64,000 bases of DNA from Levilactobacillus suantsaii (lineage in GTDB: Bacteria; Bacillota; Bacilli; Lactobacillales; Lactobacillaceae), in NCBI RefSeq assembly GCF_004115745.1, contig NZ_QXIL01000005.1:62001-126000 (forward strand), in the 5' to 3' direction. Below are positions 1 to 8,443 of this stretch, one piece after another (positions within the stretch are counted from its first letter, which is position 1; every line of letters starts with the position of its first letter). The translations under genes were made by a program, and so were the position numbers. Below the pieces are notes generated by a model. It did no database searches and was not told where the DNA came from. It was given only the letters and a program-made list of their open reading frames with translations.

Positions 1-211
1 CAACGTATTGTCCCTGTTCAAGCGCCACTATCCGGAAGCGACCAGCCAACGAATCCGCTATCAGGTACCAATTGCGCCCGAACGCTTTAGTGATTTGATG
101 CTGATGACACCGATGCATTGGGGCGCCAGTGAGGCACAGTTAGAACGGGTTGCCGCGGCGCCATTTTCCCAGATCACGGTCGACGTGACGCTCTTACAGG
201 CCCGGTTTTAG
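1..211 (+). CDS. RlmA-type 23S rRNA (guanine-N1)-methyltransferase, C-terminal fragment
   Basis: The frame is open from base 2, so this is the 3' end of a gene that enters from the left; only about 70 codons are present. The tail contains the MLMTPMHWGAS stretch, which resembles the conserved (M/L)TPFAW segment near the end of RlmA/TlrB enzymes, SAM-dependent methyltransferases that modify a guanine in helix 35 of 23S rRNA. The SAM-binding and zinc parts lie outside the window. The TTG at 8-10 is simply an internal codon, not a start. The family call rests on a short segment and is moderately secure. Confidence 0.6.
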   Translation, partial: NVLSLFKRHYPEATSQRIRYQVPIAPERFSDLMLMTPMHWGASEAQLERVAAAPFSQITVDVTLLQARF

Positions 212-246
212 TAAGGCTAGTGGGTGAATTATTTGCCCATTGCCCC

Positions 247-275
247 TTGAAGACCGCGCAGGAGCGTGTTATATT
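247..275 (+). promoter_or_regulatory. Promoter of candidate small RNA
   Basis: A -35 TTGAAG (247-252) and -10 TATATT (270-275) are separated by exactly 17 bases, predicting a start near 282. No coding start with a ribosome binding site follows before the terminator at 350-390. Confidence 0.6.
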
Positions 276-281
276 GAGCAA

Positions 282-390
282 TGAGAAATCGTTTGGTAGT
301 CGATATCAGCGGGTAACTGTTAGCGGCTGACAAGTAGTACTTCACTAAGGTAGTCCCTCGCCGTGCCCACACCGGGGAGCTACTTTTTTT
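282..390 (+). ncRNA. Candidate small structured RNA (possibly 23S-methyl-like leader)
   Basis: About 109 nt lie between a well-formed promoter and an intrinsic terminator. Inside, TCAGC (306-310) pairs with GCTGA (326-330) around a 15-nt loop that can form a further TAA/TTA helix. The terminator pairs GTAGTCCC (350-357) with GGGGAGCTAC (374-383), followed by seven T (384-390). The unit sits between an rRNA methyltransferase gene and trmL. The described 23S-methyl RNA motif of Lactobacillales also precedes rRNA-methyltransferase-type genes and ends in a terminator, so this could be that motif. I cannot confirm it without a covariance search. It may equally be a free-standing sRNA, because trmL has its own promoter at 432-461. 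Confidence 0.45.
350..390 (+). terminator. Intrinsic terminator of candidate small RNA
   Basis: The stem GTAGTCCC/GGGGAGCTAC with one bulge is followed by TTTTTTT at 384-390. A weaker hairpin (GGGG at 410-413 with CCCC at 423-426) follows, so read-through into trmL is probably low. Confidence 0.65.
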
Positions 391-431
391 GTGGGCTGAG
401 CTTGAATCTGGGGACTTTTAAGCCCCACGCC

Positions 432-461
432 TTGTCAAAGCCCAGGTGGGTTGACTATAAT
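432..461 (+). promoter_or_regulatory. Promoter of trmL
   Basis: A -35 TTGTCA (432-437) and a perfect -10 TATAAT (456-461) are 18 bases apart, and the transcript would start about 40 nt before the trmL start. It is the strongest promoter match near trmL. Confidence 0.7.
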
Positions 462-505
462 AATGAGACAGAACGAATGTTTGAGCAGAGGACGGAGAAA
501 AATCT

Positions 506-1018
506 ATGACGAATCATATTGCTTTATTTGAACCGTTGTTTCCGGCAAACACCGGGAACATTGCACGGACCTGTGCCGGGACCGATACCGTGTTGGATTT
601 GATTAAGCCCCTCGGGTTTTCGGTCGATGATACGCACTTGAAACGTGCCGGCCTAGATTACTGGGATAAGGTCGACGTACGGTATCACGAAAACCTGCCA
701 GCCTTTTTGGCGACGATTCCGGACCAGACCCAGTTGTACTTGGTGTCAAAGTTTGCCGAACGCGACTACACCGAGCCCGATTACACGGTCAACGACAACG
801 ACCACTACTTCTTGTTTGGCAAGGAGACCACGGGCTTGCCGGAATCCTTCATGCGCCAAAATCCGGAAAAATGTATCCGGATTCCGCAAGATGACAGCCA
901 TATTCGGGCTTTGAACCTGTCGAACAGTGCGGCTATCGTGATTTACGAGGCTTTACGTCAACAGGCTTTTCCACAATTGGAACGGGTGCACCGGTACCCA
1001 CACGATAAATTAAAATAA
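506..1018 (+). CDS. trmL: tRNA (cytidine(34)-2'-O)-methyltransferase TrmL
   Basis: This 170-residue SPOUT-class enzyme 2'-O-methylates the wobble nucleotide of leucine tRNAs in the cytoplasm, using SAM. The three SPOUT motifs are visible: PLFPANTGNIAR near residues 11-22, LFGKETTGLPE near 102-112, and IPQDDSHIRALNLSNSAAI near 127-145, which form the knotted SAM site. The length matches the minimal TrmL type without extra RNA-binding domains. A GGAG-containing site precedes the ATG. It has its own promoter and is followed 27 bases later by ftsK, probably co-transcribed. Older annotations call such proteins SpoU rRNA methylases. Confidence 0.9.
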   Translation: MTNHIALFEPLFPANTGNIARTCAGTDTVLDLIKPLGFSVDDTHLKRAGLDYWDKVDVRYHENLPAFLATIPDQTQLYLVSKFAERDYTEPDYTVNDNDHYFLFGKETTGLPESFMRQNPEKCIRIPQDDSHIRALNLSNSAAIVIYEALRQQAFPQLERVHRYPHDKLK

Positions 1019-1045
1019 TCGTTTGAGCAGAAAGGAGGCCGCAAC

Positions 1046-3418
1046 TTGGCGACAAAACGAAAAACAACTCGCCGCAAGACTTCCCGGCGGCGTCCTGCGA
1101 AACGCAAAAGCACTCAACCGTTTCCGTATACGCGTAACGTCGTTGGCCTAGTCTTGCTGGTGTTAGCGGCGTTGGGGTTATTCAACTTAGGGATGTTAGG
1201 GACGTTGTGTGCCAATTTGACCCGGCTACTGGTCGGTGAATCGTACCAGGTTGGTCTGGTGGTCATTGGGGCATTAGGCGTCACGTTGGCCGTGACCAGC
1301 ACCTGGCCGGACTTACCACGGCACTATCTGGTGGGCAGTGGTATCGTGTATGCCGGGTGGCTCTTATGGGCTAGTGCGACCACGTTCACGGCGGCTAACC
1401 AACACAGCGGTTTTTTGGTGACCATCTGGAATAATGGGTTGGCTGACCTGGTCTCCGCTGGCCGGACCAGCGACTTGGGTGGCGGCCTGATTGGGGCGCT
1501 GGCGCTATCAGTCATCGCCTGGTTGATTGCCTTACTGGGTGCCCAGATTGCCGCGTGGGTCATCATGGCTGGCGGGGTTCTAGTCTTCTTCCAGATTCCA
1601 CTGACCGATGTCCAGCACGGTCTGCAACGGATCGGCCGATGGTTAGTGGCAGGGTTAGATTGGTTACAAGCCACTGTTGACCGGGGACGCGCAGCACTCA
1701 AGGCGCACCGGGAACGGACCGCTAAACAGGTGGCCACGTCGCCGGATTCATCGGCCGCCCCCAAAGATGAGCAACCGGCAGATCAGCCAGCACCCACGGC
1801 GCCCGCTCAGCCGGCGTCTTCGTCGGCCGAACCCAGTTATCACGTGACGGTGGCCGCTAACGAACACCCAGCACCGACACCGTCATCGGCAGCGTCGGCA
1901 CCAGAAACGTCGGCGCCGGATGATGGTGAAGAAGCTGAATCCGCGTTAGTGGGAACCACTGAAGTCGACCCGAATTACCAATTACCGACGGCTGACCTTT
2001 TGAAGCAAGTGCCCCCGGCTGATCAGACCGCGGAAGTGAACGCTATCGACGCCAATACTAAAATCTTGAAACAGACGTTGGATAGCTTCGGCGTGGATGC
2101 CGAGGTCAAAAACGTGAGCTTAGGACCGTCCGTGACCGAGTACGAGTTGCACCCAGCCATCGGGGTCAAGGTGTCCCGTATCGTGAACTTAGCGGACGAC
2201 TTGGCGTTAGCACTAGCCGCGAAGGGGATTCGGATTCAAGCGCCGATTCCGGGCAAGTCCTTGATTGGGATTGAAGTCCCGAACAAGGAGGTTTCCACGG
2301 TCTCGTTCCGCGACGTGGTCGAGTCGCAACCACCACACCCGGGACACCCCTTGGAGGTACCGTTGGGTCGGAACGTCACGGGACAAGTGGTCACAATGGA
2401 TTTGACCAAGATGCCCCATTTACTGATTGCGGGAGCGACCGGGAGTGGGAAGTCCGTGGCGATTAACGATATTATCACTAGTATTTTGATGAACGCCCGG
2501 CCAGACCAGGTCAAACTGATGTTGATTGACCCTAAGAAGGTCGAACTGAGCGTGTACAACGGGGTCCCACATCTCTTGACCCCCGTGGTCTCTGAGCCGA
2601 AAAAGGCGGCCCGTGCGTTACATAAAGTGGTGGCGGAAATGGAACGGCGCTACGATCTCTTTTCCCAGTTTGGGCAACGAAAAATCGCCGGGTATAACGC
2701 CTACGTCAAGCAGGCCAACGCTGAAGACAATCAGGCGCGGCCCACGCTACCGTACATCGTGGTCATTGTCGACGAATTGGCCGACTTGATGATGACGGTC
2801 TCTAGTGAAGTTGAAGACGCCATCATTCGCTTGGCCCAGATGGGGCGGGCCGCCGGGGTCCACATGATCTTAGCCACCCAACGGCCCTCGGTCGACGTCA
2901 TTACGGGGTTGATCAAGGCCAACGTGCCATCGCGTATCGCATTCGCAGTTTCCAGCGGGGTCGATTCGCGGACCATTCTGGATACCAACGGCGCCGAAAA
3001 GTTACTTGGTCGAGGAGATATGCTCTTCCAGCCAGTCGACGCCAACTCACCGGTTCGGGTCCAGGGTGCCTTTATCCCGGACGAAGACGTTAACCACGTG
3101 GTGGACTTCATCAAGCAACAACAGACCGCGGATTACGACGAAGACATGATGGTCACCGACGAAGAAATGCAGCAGACCGAACAGGGCGACAGCGATGACG
3201 CCTTGTTCGACGATGCCTTGGCCTTCGTGGTGGACCAGCAAAAAGCCAGCACGTCGCTGTTACAACGGCGGTTTCGCATCGGTTATAATCGGGCGGCCCG
3301 CATCATCGATGATTTGGAACAACGGGGTTATATTGGCCCCCAGGAGGGGAGCAAACCCCGCCAGGTCTATAAGCAACCGGATCCGCCGGAAGGCAGTGAA
3401 ACGCCAAAGGCGGATTGA
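1046..3418 (+). CDS. ftsK: DNA translocase FtsK/SpoIIIE
   Basis: This membrane-anchored ATPase pumps chromosome ends through the closing septum and helps resolve dimers. The 790 residues start with a Lys/Arg-rich tail, then four or five membrane helices (about 28-190) and an Ala/Pro-rich linker (about 225-320). The hexameric motor follows, with Walker A GATGSGKS at 463-470 and Walker [10 protein letters not shown] near 573. The last about 70 residues form the winged-helix gamma domain that reads KOPS-like DNA sites. The start is TTG at 1046, chosen because AAAGGAGG lies 8-15 bases upstream and no ATG fits. It lies 27 bases after trmL and ends before a long symmetrical terminator. Confidence 0.95.
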   Translation: MATKRKTTRRKTSRRRPAKRKSTQPFPYTRNVVGLVLLVLAALGLFNLGMLGTLCANLTRLLVGESYQVGLVVIGALGVTLAVTSTWPDLPRHYLVGSGIVYAGWLLWASATTFTAANQHSGFLVTIWNNGLADLVSAGRTSDLGGGLIGALALSVIAWLIALLGAQIAAWVIMAGGVLVFFQIPLTDVQHGLQRIGRWLVAGLDWLQATVDRGRAALKAHRERTAKQVATSPDSSAAPKDEQPADQPAPTAPAQPASSSAEPSYHVTVAANEHPAPTPSSAASAPETSAPDDGEEAESALVGTTEVDPNYQLPTADLLKQVPPADQTAEVNAIDANTKILKQTLDSFGVDAEVKNVSLGPSVTEYELHPAIGVKVSRIVNLADDLALALAAKGIRIQAPIPGKSLIGIEVPNKEVSTVSFRDVVESQPPHPGHPLEVPLGRNVTGQVVTMDLTKMPHLLIAGATGSGKSVAINDIITSILMNARPDQVKLMLIDPKKVELSVYNGVPHLLTPVVSEPKKAARALHKVVAEMERRYDLFSQFGQRKIAGYNAYVKQANAEDNQARPTLPYIVVIVDELADLMMTVSSEVEDAIIRLAQMGRAAGVHMILATQRPSVDVITGLIKANVPSRIAFAVSSGVDSRTILDTNGAEKLLGRGDMLFQPVDANSPVRVQGAFIPDEDVNHVVDFIKQQQTADYDEDMMVTDEEMQQTEQGDSDDALFDDALAFVVDQQKASTSLLQRRFRIGYNRAARIIDDLEQRGYIGPQEGSKPRQVYKQPDPPEGSETPKAD

Positions 3419-3440
3419 ACGACAATGTAAAATGAGTCAA

Positions 3441-3483
3441 AAAATGGTCGGTAACTTTCACGCAGAAAGTTACCGACCATTTT
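3441..3483. terminator. Bidirectional terminator between ftsK and the DUF4044 gene
   Basis: A perfect 19-bp inverted repeat, AAAATGGTCGGTAACTTTC and its complement, encloses a 5-nt loop. The A-rich left and T-rich right flanks let it terminate both ftsK from the left and the convergent gene from the right. Confidence 0.9.
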
Positions 3484-3500
3484 GACATTTAACCGTGATA

Positions 3501-3620
3501 TTAAGCCGTCATAATTGAGGAAATGGCGCCGAAAATCAGTGAGCCTAAAGTTGCAATAATCATAATCCAGACAAAGACGTTAGTTATTTTTTGAAATGTT
3601 GATTTCTTTTTCTTTTCCAT
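3501..3620 (-). CDS. Small membrane protein, DUF4044 family
   Basis: This is a 39-codon gene on the reverse strand. The product begins MEKKKKSTFQKITNVFVW and has a single hydrophobic helix (about residues 15-36) ending in IMTA. The Lys-rich start followed by STFQKIT and one membrane span fits the DUF4044 family of very short lactobacillar proteins that I know from mraZ-proximal positions; the function is unknown. AAGAGGTGG precedes the ATG at 3620 at a workable distance, and a reverse-strand promoter lies at 3663-3691. It converges on ftsK across the terminator at 3441-3483. It is easily missed because of its size. Confidence 0.8.
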   Translation of the reverse strand: MEKKKKSTFQKITNVFVWIMIIATLGSLIFGAISSIMTA

Positions 3621-3662
3621 ACGAGCTTAAGCCACCTCTTTACCTACAGTTCTTTCCCAAAT

Positions 3663-3691
3663 AGTTTACCGTGAGTGCCGCCGAATTGCAA
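3663..3691 (-). promoter_or_regulatory. Promoter of the DUF4044 gene
   Basis: Read on the reverse strand, TTGCAA (3691-3686) and TAAACT (3668-3663) are 17 bases apart, about 43 bases upstream of the start codon. Confidence 0.5.
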
Positions 3692-3719
3692 CTCTTGACC
3701 GTGATGCGTGAGTTATGAA

Positions 3720-3748
3720 TTGCAAGTTATTCACAAAATATTTATAAT
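3720..3748 (+). promoter_or_regulatory. Promoter upstream of the DUF3397-mraZ cluster
   Basis: TTGCAA (3720-3725) and a perfect TATAAT (3743-3748) have a 17-base spacer. This leaves a leader of roughly 100 nt before the DUF3397 start. It is divergent from the DUF4044 promoter about 30 bases away. Confidence 0.7.
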
Positions 3749-3854
3749 AGGACGGACATGAATTACACGGGTACTCGGATCAGTTACGGGGAACAGCGAG
3801 TATCGTTGCCAAAACTTAACCATAGTGGTGGACGGATGAACAGGGGGAATCGAC

Positions 3855-4208
3855 ATGCGGTTTTGGGTCTCGCCAGGAGGCCAATTGGCTATTTTACTGT
3901 TGGGATGGTTGGTGATACATAGTGTGCGTCGGTTAATGCGCCATCATTGGCCGCAAGAGCTGGTGCCGTGGGATTTGATGACACCATTACTTATCTTGTG
4001 CAGTATCATTTTGATTCCTCAAGGGGCGGGGCACCTCCTTCCTTGGGTGGTCATTGGATGGATGCTGATTGGCATCGGGGTCGCACTGCTCCAGGCGGTG
4101 CATAATCACGAATTACTTTATCCGCGATTTTGGAAAACTTTTTGGCGGTTATCGGACTTGTATTGGTTGTTTGGGTTCGCCGCGTGCTTTTTACTTACGA
4201 TTAGTTAG
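3855..4208 (+). CDS. DUF3397 family membrane protein
   Basis: The 117-residue protein is almost entirely hydrophobic, with about four predicted membrane helices (roughly residues 7-22, 42-58, 60-80 and 98-116) and short basic loops. Its size, topology and position directly before mraZ match the DUF3397 family of lactobacilli, whose function is not known. The ATG follows an AGGGGG element. A hairpin at 4275-4307 separates it from mraZ, so its coupling to the dcw cluster may be only partial. Confidence 0.7.
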   Translation: MRFWVSPGGQLAILLLGWLVIHSVRRLMRHHWPQELVPWDLMTPLLILCSIILIPQGAGHLLPWVVIGWMLIGIGVALLQAVHNHELLYPRFWKTFWRLSDLYWLFGFAACFLLTIS

Positions 4209-4274
4209 AAAATGTATAAATATAAATTAAGTTGAGTATTGACTCGTTTTTCGGGACAATACGGAAACGTTTCC

Positions 4275-4307
4275 AGCCGCGGCGAACAAGTGTTCGCCGC
4301 GGCTTTT
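4275..4307 (+). terminator. Strong hairpin between DUF3397 and mraZ
   Basis: A perfect 14-bp stem (AGCCGCGGCGAACA and complement) encloses a 2-base apparent loop and is followed by TTTT. It can act as a terminator or attenuator. A 12-bp palindrome GGAAACGTTTCC at 4263-4274 abuts it. Confidence 0.75.
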
Positions 4308-4347
4308 GGGGTCTCTGGGGAGAAATTTATAAAAATACGGTAACATT

Positions 4348-4382
4348 GTGGTAGAAAGTGGGGGTATGTGGTAAACTTGGTG
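4348..4382 (+). promoter_or_regulatory. MraZ operator: four TGG(G/T) boxes at 10-bp spacing
   Basis: GTGGT, GTGGG, GTGGT and TTGGT begin at 4348, 4358, 4368 and 4378, exactly one helical turn apart. MraZ is known to bind direct TGGGN repeats separated by 5 bases in front of its own gene, so this is a textbook autoregulatory site for the dcw operon. It lies 27 to 61 bases before the mraZ start. Confidence 0.8.
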
Positions 4383-4408
4383 ATAGTTACAAGTTAGGGG
4401 TAATGGCT

Positions 4409-4840
4409 ATGTTCATGGGCGAATTTGAACATTCGATTGATACCAAGGGCCGGCTCATTATCCCCGCTAAATTTCGGGAGCAACTCGGGTCCCATTTCGT
4501 GGTGACTCGAGGCATGGATGGTTGTTTATTCGGCTATCCCATGACGGAATGGGCCGCTTTGCAGGATAAATTAAAGGCGTTGCCGGTGAATCGCAAAGAT
4601 GCACGGGCGTTCGTGCGGTTCTTTTATTCGGCGGCCACCGAGTGTGACTTGGACAAGCAAGGGCGGATTAATTTACCCCAATCGTTACGCACCCACGCGG
4701 ACCTCCAGAAGGCTTGCGTGATTGTGGGCGTGGCGAATCGCTTTGAAATTTGGAGTGCCGACCGCTGGGCGAAATTCTCAGCTTCAGCGGAGGAAAACTT
4801 CGATGATATTGCGGAAAACTTGATTGATTTTGACTTGTAA
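4409..4840 (+). CDS. mraZ: Transcriptional regulator and division-cluster repressor MraZ
   Basis: The 143-residue protein carries two AbrB-like swapped-hairpin DNA-binding halves. The conserved [13 protein letters not shown] is at about 11-23 and its second copy, [16 protein letters not shown], is at about 78-93. MraZ rings bind repeated TGGG boxes and control the dcw operon. The ATG at 4409 gives the family start MFMGEFEHS and has TTAGGGG 8 bases upstream. An upstream in-frame GTG at 4358 would lie inside the operator and is rejected. It is followed by rsmH after 31 bases, as in nearly all Firmicutes. Confidence 0.95.
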   Translation: MFMGEFEHSIDTKGRLIIPAKFREQLGSHFVVTRGMDGCLFGYPMTEWAALQDKLKALPVNRKDARAFVRFFYSAATECDLDKQGRINLPQSLRTHADLQKACVIVGVANRFEIWSADRWAKFSASAEENFDDIAENLIDFDL

Positions 4841-4871
4841 CTTGAGATTTTAGACGGAAGGAGCGTGCCCA

Positions 4872-5816
4872 TTGGAAGACTTTCATCACGTTACGGTACT
4901 TTTAAATGAAGCGGTCAACGGGTTGGCGATTCAACCAACCGGGACCTATGTGGATTGCACGCTGGGGGGTGGCGGACACAGTCAGAAGATCTTGGACCAA
5001 CTGACGACCGGTCACCTGTACGCCTTTGATCAAGACCAGACCGCAATCGACTATAATCAAGACCATTTAAAAACGGCGTTGGCTGCCGGCAAGGTGACCT
5101 TCATCAAGAGTAATTTTCGGGACATAAAGGCACAGCTTGCCGACCAAGGCGTCACCCAAGTGGATGGCGTACTCTACGATTTGGGGGTTTCGTCACCCCA
5201 GTTCGATGAGGCTGACCGCGGGTTTAGCTATCAACACGACGCGCCGCTGGACATGCGAATGGACCAAAGCGCGAAGTTGAGCGCCTGGACCGTGGTTAAC
5301 GAATGGTCATTTAACGAACTTTTGCGAATCTTCCACCGTTATGGAGAGGAAAAATTCGCCAAGTCCATTGCCCGAGCCATTGAACGGCACCGGGCGACGG
5401 CTCCCATCGACACGACGGGACAACTGGTGGAGATCATCAAGGAAGGCATCCCCGCGGCCGCTCGCCGGCACGGGGGACATCCCGCCAAGAAGGTCTTTCA
5501 AGCTATCCGCATCGCGGTCAATGACGAGTTAGGTGCCCTGGAAGCGTCGTTAGAACAAGCCATTGGCTTACTCGCGCCGAAAGGCCGGATCAGTGTCATC
5601 ACGTTTCAGTCGTTGGAAGACCGGCTGGTCAAAACCATGTTTCGGGAACAGTCTTCGTTACCAGAACTCCCACACGGGTTACCCGTGATTCCGGAACAAA
5701 TGCAGCCGGATTATAAACTTGTCAATCGTAAACCGATTCTGCCATCTGCGGCGGAGTTGGCCGCTAATCACCGAGCCCATAGTGCTAAATTACGGATCTT
5801 AGAAAAGCTAGACTAG
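4872..5816 (+). CDS. rsmH: 16S rRNA (cytosine(1402)-N(4))-methyltransferase RsmH
   Basis: This 314-residue SAM-dependent enzyme methylates N4 of C1402 in the 30S decoding centre. The SAM loop [10 protein letters not shown] is at 28-37, [11 protein letters not shown] is near 104-114, and the RGFSY...LDMRMD segment follows at about 119-133. The length is typical (MraW). The start is TTG at 4872, supported by GGAAGGAG just upstream; there is no competing ATG before the conserved [11 protein letters not shown]. It is the second gene of the dcw operon. Confidence 0.96.
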   Translation: MEDFHHVTVLLNEAVNGLAIQPTGTYVDCTLGGGGHSQKILDQLTTGHLYAFDQDQTAIDYNQDHLKTALAAGKVTFIKSNFRDIKAQLADQGVTQVDGVLYDLGVSSPQFDEADRGFSYQHDAPLDMRMDQSAKLSAWTVVNEWSFNELLRIFHRYGEEKFAKSIARAIERHRATAPIDTTGQLVEIIKEGIPAAARRHGGHPAKKVFQAIRIAVNDELGALEASLEQAIGLLAPKGRISVITFQSLEDRLVKTMFREQSSLPELPHGLPVIPEQMQPDYKLVNRKPILPSAAELAANHRAHSAKLRILEKLD

Positions 5817-5863
5817 CTCCCTGATGAGAACTTAATTATTCGGACATAGGAAGATGATTATTT

Positions 5864-6265
5864 ATGGCGCAAAATAGCTTAGCAGAAGCGGTTCCACTCA
5901 CAAAAGAACCGCAGCAACGCCCAAACATAGCACAACCACAGCCGCAAGTGCAGCCCCAGGGGCAACCTGCAGGGCAGCTTCACCGGCAAAAATTACCCGT
6001 TTCCAAATTTGAGAAATGTCTAGTCTTGGTCTGTGGCCTGGTTTTAGCTGGTTTGATGGTGTGTGTCGTTTCCGCTAAAATTGCGATGAGCAATGCGCAG
6101 CATGATTTACAAACGGTTAATCAGACAACGACGACTTATCGCAATCGGAACACCAACACGCGACAAGAAATCAACGAGTTGCAGAGTCGGACCCGGCTTG
6201 ATAAGATTGCGCAGAAGCAAGGGCTGAGTTTGGAAAATGCGCGAATAAGGACTGTTGATAAATAA
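5864..6265 (+). CDS. ftsL: Cell division protein FtsL
   Basis: FtsL bridges the DivIB-DivIC and FtsW-PBP2B complexes at the septum. The 133-residue protein has a Gln/Pro-rich cytoplasmic tail of about 45 residues, one membrane helix (about 51-73), and an extracellular coiled coil (about 75-125) that ends in a short basic tail. Sequence conservation of the family is low, so the call relies on topology and on its place between rsmH and the PBP. Its TAA overlaps the ATG of the next gene (TAATG at 6263-6267). Confidence 0.88.
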   Translation: MAQNSLAEAVPLTKEPQQRPNIAQPQPQVQPQGQPAGQLHRQKLPVSKFEKCLVLVCGLVLAGLMVCVVSAKIAMSNAQHDLQTVNQTTTTYRNRNTNTRQEINELQSRTRLDKIAQKQGLSLENARIRTVDK

Positions 6266-8421
6266 TGAATGATTCCCCAAAGCACCCAATGAAAAATACA
6301 AACGCGCGCAGAAACCGGAAGATCGTAGGCCAGTTTCTGTTTTTCCTTTTCATCGGCGTTTTTATTCTCATTGCGGTGCGTTTTTCTTACATCTCCATTG
6401 GCAAGAAAGTCCAAAACGTTAATCTGAGTGCGTCAGCCCAGAAACTCTACACGGCGAACAAAACGCTGAAGGCCAAGCGGGGCACGATTTATGATGCCAA
6501 TAATCAGCCGATTTCCGAGGACACCAGCGTGTATTCCCTATACGTGGTCCTGGACAAACGGCAGGTGGGAACCAACAATCAAAAGTTGTACGCCACCAAC
6601 AAGCCCAAGATTGCCAAGGTCTTGGCCAAATACTTACCAATCAGTGAAAAAAAGGCGTTAAAGATTCTGAATCCGAGCAAGGGGAATCCCTTCCAAGTAG
6701 AATTCGGGACGGCCGGACAAAACATTTCACTGGCGACCAAGCAAAAGATCCAGCACTACCACCTGAGCGGCATCAATTTCGTCCAACAAGAGGCGCGGTT
6801 GTATCCGAATGGGATCTTTGCCTCCCACTTGATTGGCTTGGCTCAGTCGTCCACGAAGAACAACCAGACGACCTTGACGGGGACGATGGGAATTGAACAA
6901 GCCTTCAACAAGGAACTGACCGGGAAGGATGGGTCCCAAAAGATCAAGAAGGATACTTATGGCTACCAGTTACCGGGGACCAAGCAAAAGTATCGCAAAG
7001 CCCAGAACGGGGACAACGTGTACACCACCTTGGATACTCGCTTGCAGACGCTACTGGAAACGGAAATGAGTAACGTCCAAAAGCAGGTCAAGGCCAAGTC
7101 GATGAACGCGGTCTTGATGAACGCGAAGACCGGGGCCATCTTGGCCGCTACCCAGCGGCCGACGTTCAATGCCACCACCAAATCGGGCTTGAGCAAGATT
7201 TGGCGGGACACCTTGGTCCAGGATGCTTATGAGCCGGGGTCCACGATGAAGATTTTCAGTCTAGCCGCTTCCATCGATAGTGGGAATTACAACGGGAATG
7301 TGACTTACCAGTCTGGGCGTTACAAGATTGGGAACCAAGTCGTACCCGACTGGAACACCTCTGGTTGGGGAACGATTACTTATAATAAAGGGTTCGCCCT
7401 TTCCAGTAACGTCGCCATGGCCCATTTGGAACAACAAATGGGGGCTAAAACTTGGAAAAAATATATCAATCGTTTCCGTTTCTTAAAGAGTACCCATTCG
7501 GGCTTGCCCGGAGAGCTGAGCGGGAGCATCGCCTTCTCGCGGCCAATCGAACAAGCGGATACCTCGTTCGGCCAGGGGATTCAAGTCACGGCCTTTCAGA
7601 TGCTACAGGCCTTGACGGCAGTCAGCAATAATGGGACCATGATGAAACCGTACATCGTTAGTAAAGTCGTTAACCCAAACACCAACAAGACCGTCAAGTC
7701 TTACTCACCAACGAAGGTGGGTCACCCGATTTCGGCCAAGACGGCCAAGGCCGTGCGTAAGCACATGGAAGATGTGGTCTACAAGAGTTATGGGATTGGG
7801 AGCGACTACAAGATGAGCGGGCAACTCGTCGCGGCTAAGACCGGGACGGCGCAGGTCAGCAATGGTAAATCCGGTTATTTATCGGGCGACGATAGCTATC
7901 TGTACTCCGTTGCCGCCATGGTGCCGGCTAGCAATCCAAAGTACGTGATGTATATCACCATGAAACAGCCCCACTTGGGGAGCAAGACGGCGACGAAACT
8001 GTTGGCGTCCATTACGAAGCCCGTGTTGGCCCGAGCTCTTCAAGAAGACAACGCGACGACAACCAAGCAAGTCAAGATGCCAACGGTCACCGGGTCAAGT
8101 GCGACTAAGGCGACCAAGCAGCTCAAGAAATTGGGTATGACGGTCACGCGCCTAGGTAGTGGTAAGACGGTCAAACGGCAGTCGGTGAAGGCCGATAGCG
8201 TACTTTACCAGGGCCAACGGGTCTTCTTATCGACTGGCGGTACTGTGACTATCCCGAATTTGACCGGTTGGTCGAAGGGGGATGTGGTAAAATTAGCACA
8301 GTTGCTGGGGCTCAAGGTGACCACTGACGGTGACGGCTACGTTACCAAGCAAAGTCTGAAGACTGGAACGACCGTTTCGTCAGGGGACAAATTGACCGTC
8401 ACACTGAAACAAAATAAATGA
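6265..8421 (+). CDS. Division-specific class B penicillin-binding protein (PBP2B/FtsI) with PASTA domains
   Basis: This is the septal DD-transpeptidase that cross-links new peptidoglycan. The 718 residues have a membrane anchor (about 20-43), a dimerisation/pedestal domain (about 50-260) and a transpeptidase domain with STMK at 326-329, SSN at 380-382 and KTGTAQ from 525. Two PASTA repeats occupy about 600-718. Neither motif is altered. It overlaps ftsL by one base, so the two are probably translationally coupled. Names used in lactobacilli include pbpB, pbp2B and pbp2X. Confidence 0.95.
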   Translation: MNDSPKHPMKNTNARRNRKIVGQFLFFLFIGVFILIAVRFSYISIGKKVQNVNLSASAQKLYTANKTLKAKRGTIYDANNQPISEDTSVYSLYVVLDKRQVGTNNQKLYATNKPKIAKVLAKYLPISEKKALKILNPSKGNPFQVEFGTAGQNISLATKQKIQHYHLSGINFVQQEARLYPNGIFASHLIGLAQSSTKNNQTTLTGTMGIEQAFNKELTGKDGSQKIKKDTYGYQLPGTKQKYRKAQNGDNVYTTLDTRLQTLLETEMSNVQKQVKAKSMNAVLMNAKTGAILAATQRPTFNATTKSGLSKIWRDTLVQDAYEPGSTMKIFSLAASIDSGNYNGNVTYQSGRYKIGNQVVPDWNTSGWGTITYNKGFALSSNVAMAHLEQQMGAKTWKKYINRFRFLKSTHSGLPGELSGSIAFSRPIEQADTSFGQGIQVTAFQMLQALTAVSNNGTMMKPYIVSKVVNPNTNKTVKSYSPTKVGHPISAKTAKAVRKHMEDVVYKSYGIGSDYKMSGQLVAAKTGTAQVSNGKSGYLSGDDSYLYSVAAMVPASNPKYVMYITMKQPHLGSKTATKLLASITKPVLARALQEDNATTTKQVKMPTVTGSSATKATKQLKKLGMTVTRLGSGKTVKRQSVKADSVLYQGQRVFLSTGGTVTIPNLTGWSKGDVVKLAQLLGLKVTTDGDGYVTKQSLKTGTTVSSGDKLTVTLKQNK

Positions 8422-8443
8422 GAATAGGGATTGAGTAGAAAAC

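Noticed and set aside
1-211. Possible pseudogene at the left edge
   Set aside because: The frame is open from the first bases and truncated only by the window edge, with no internal lesion.
4358-4408. Upstream GTG start for mraZ
   Set aside because: It lies inside the MraZ operator repeats, lacks a ribosome site and would add residues not seen in the family.
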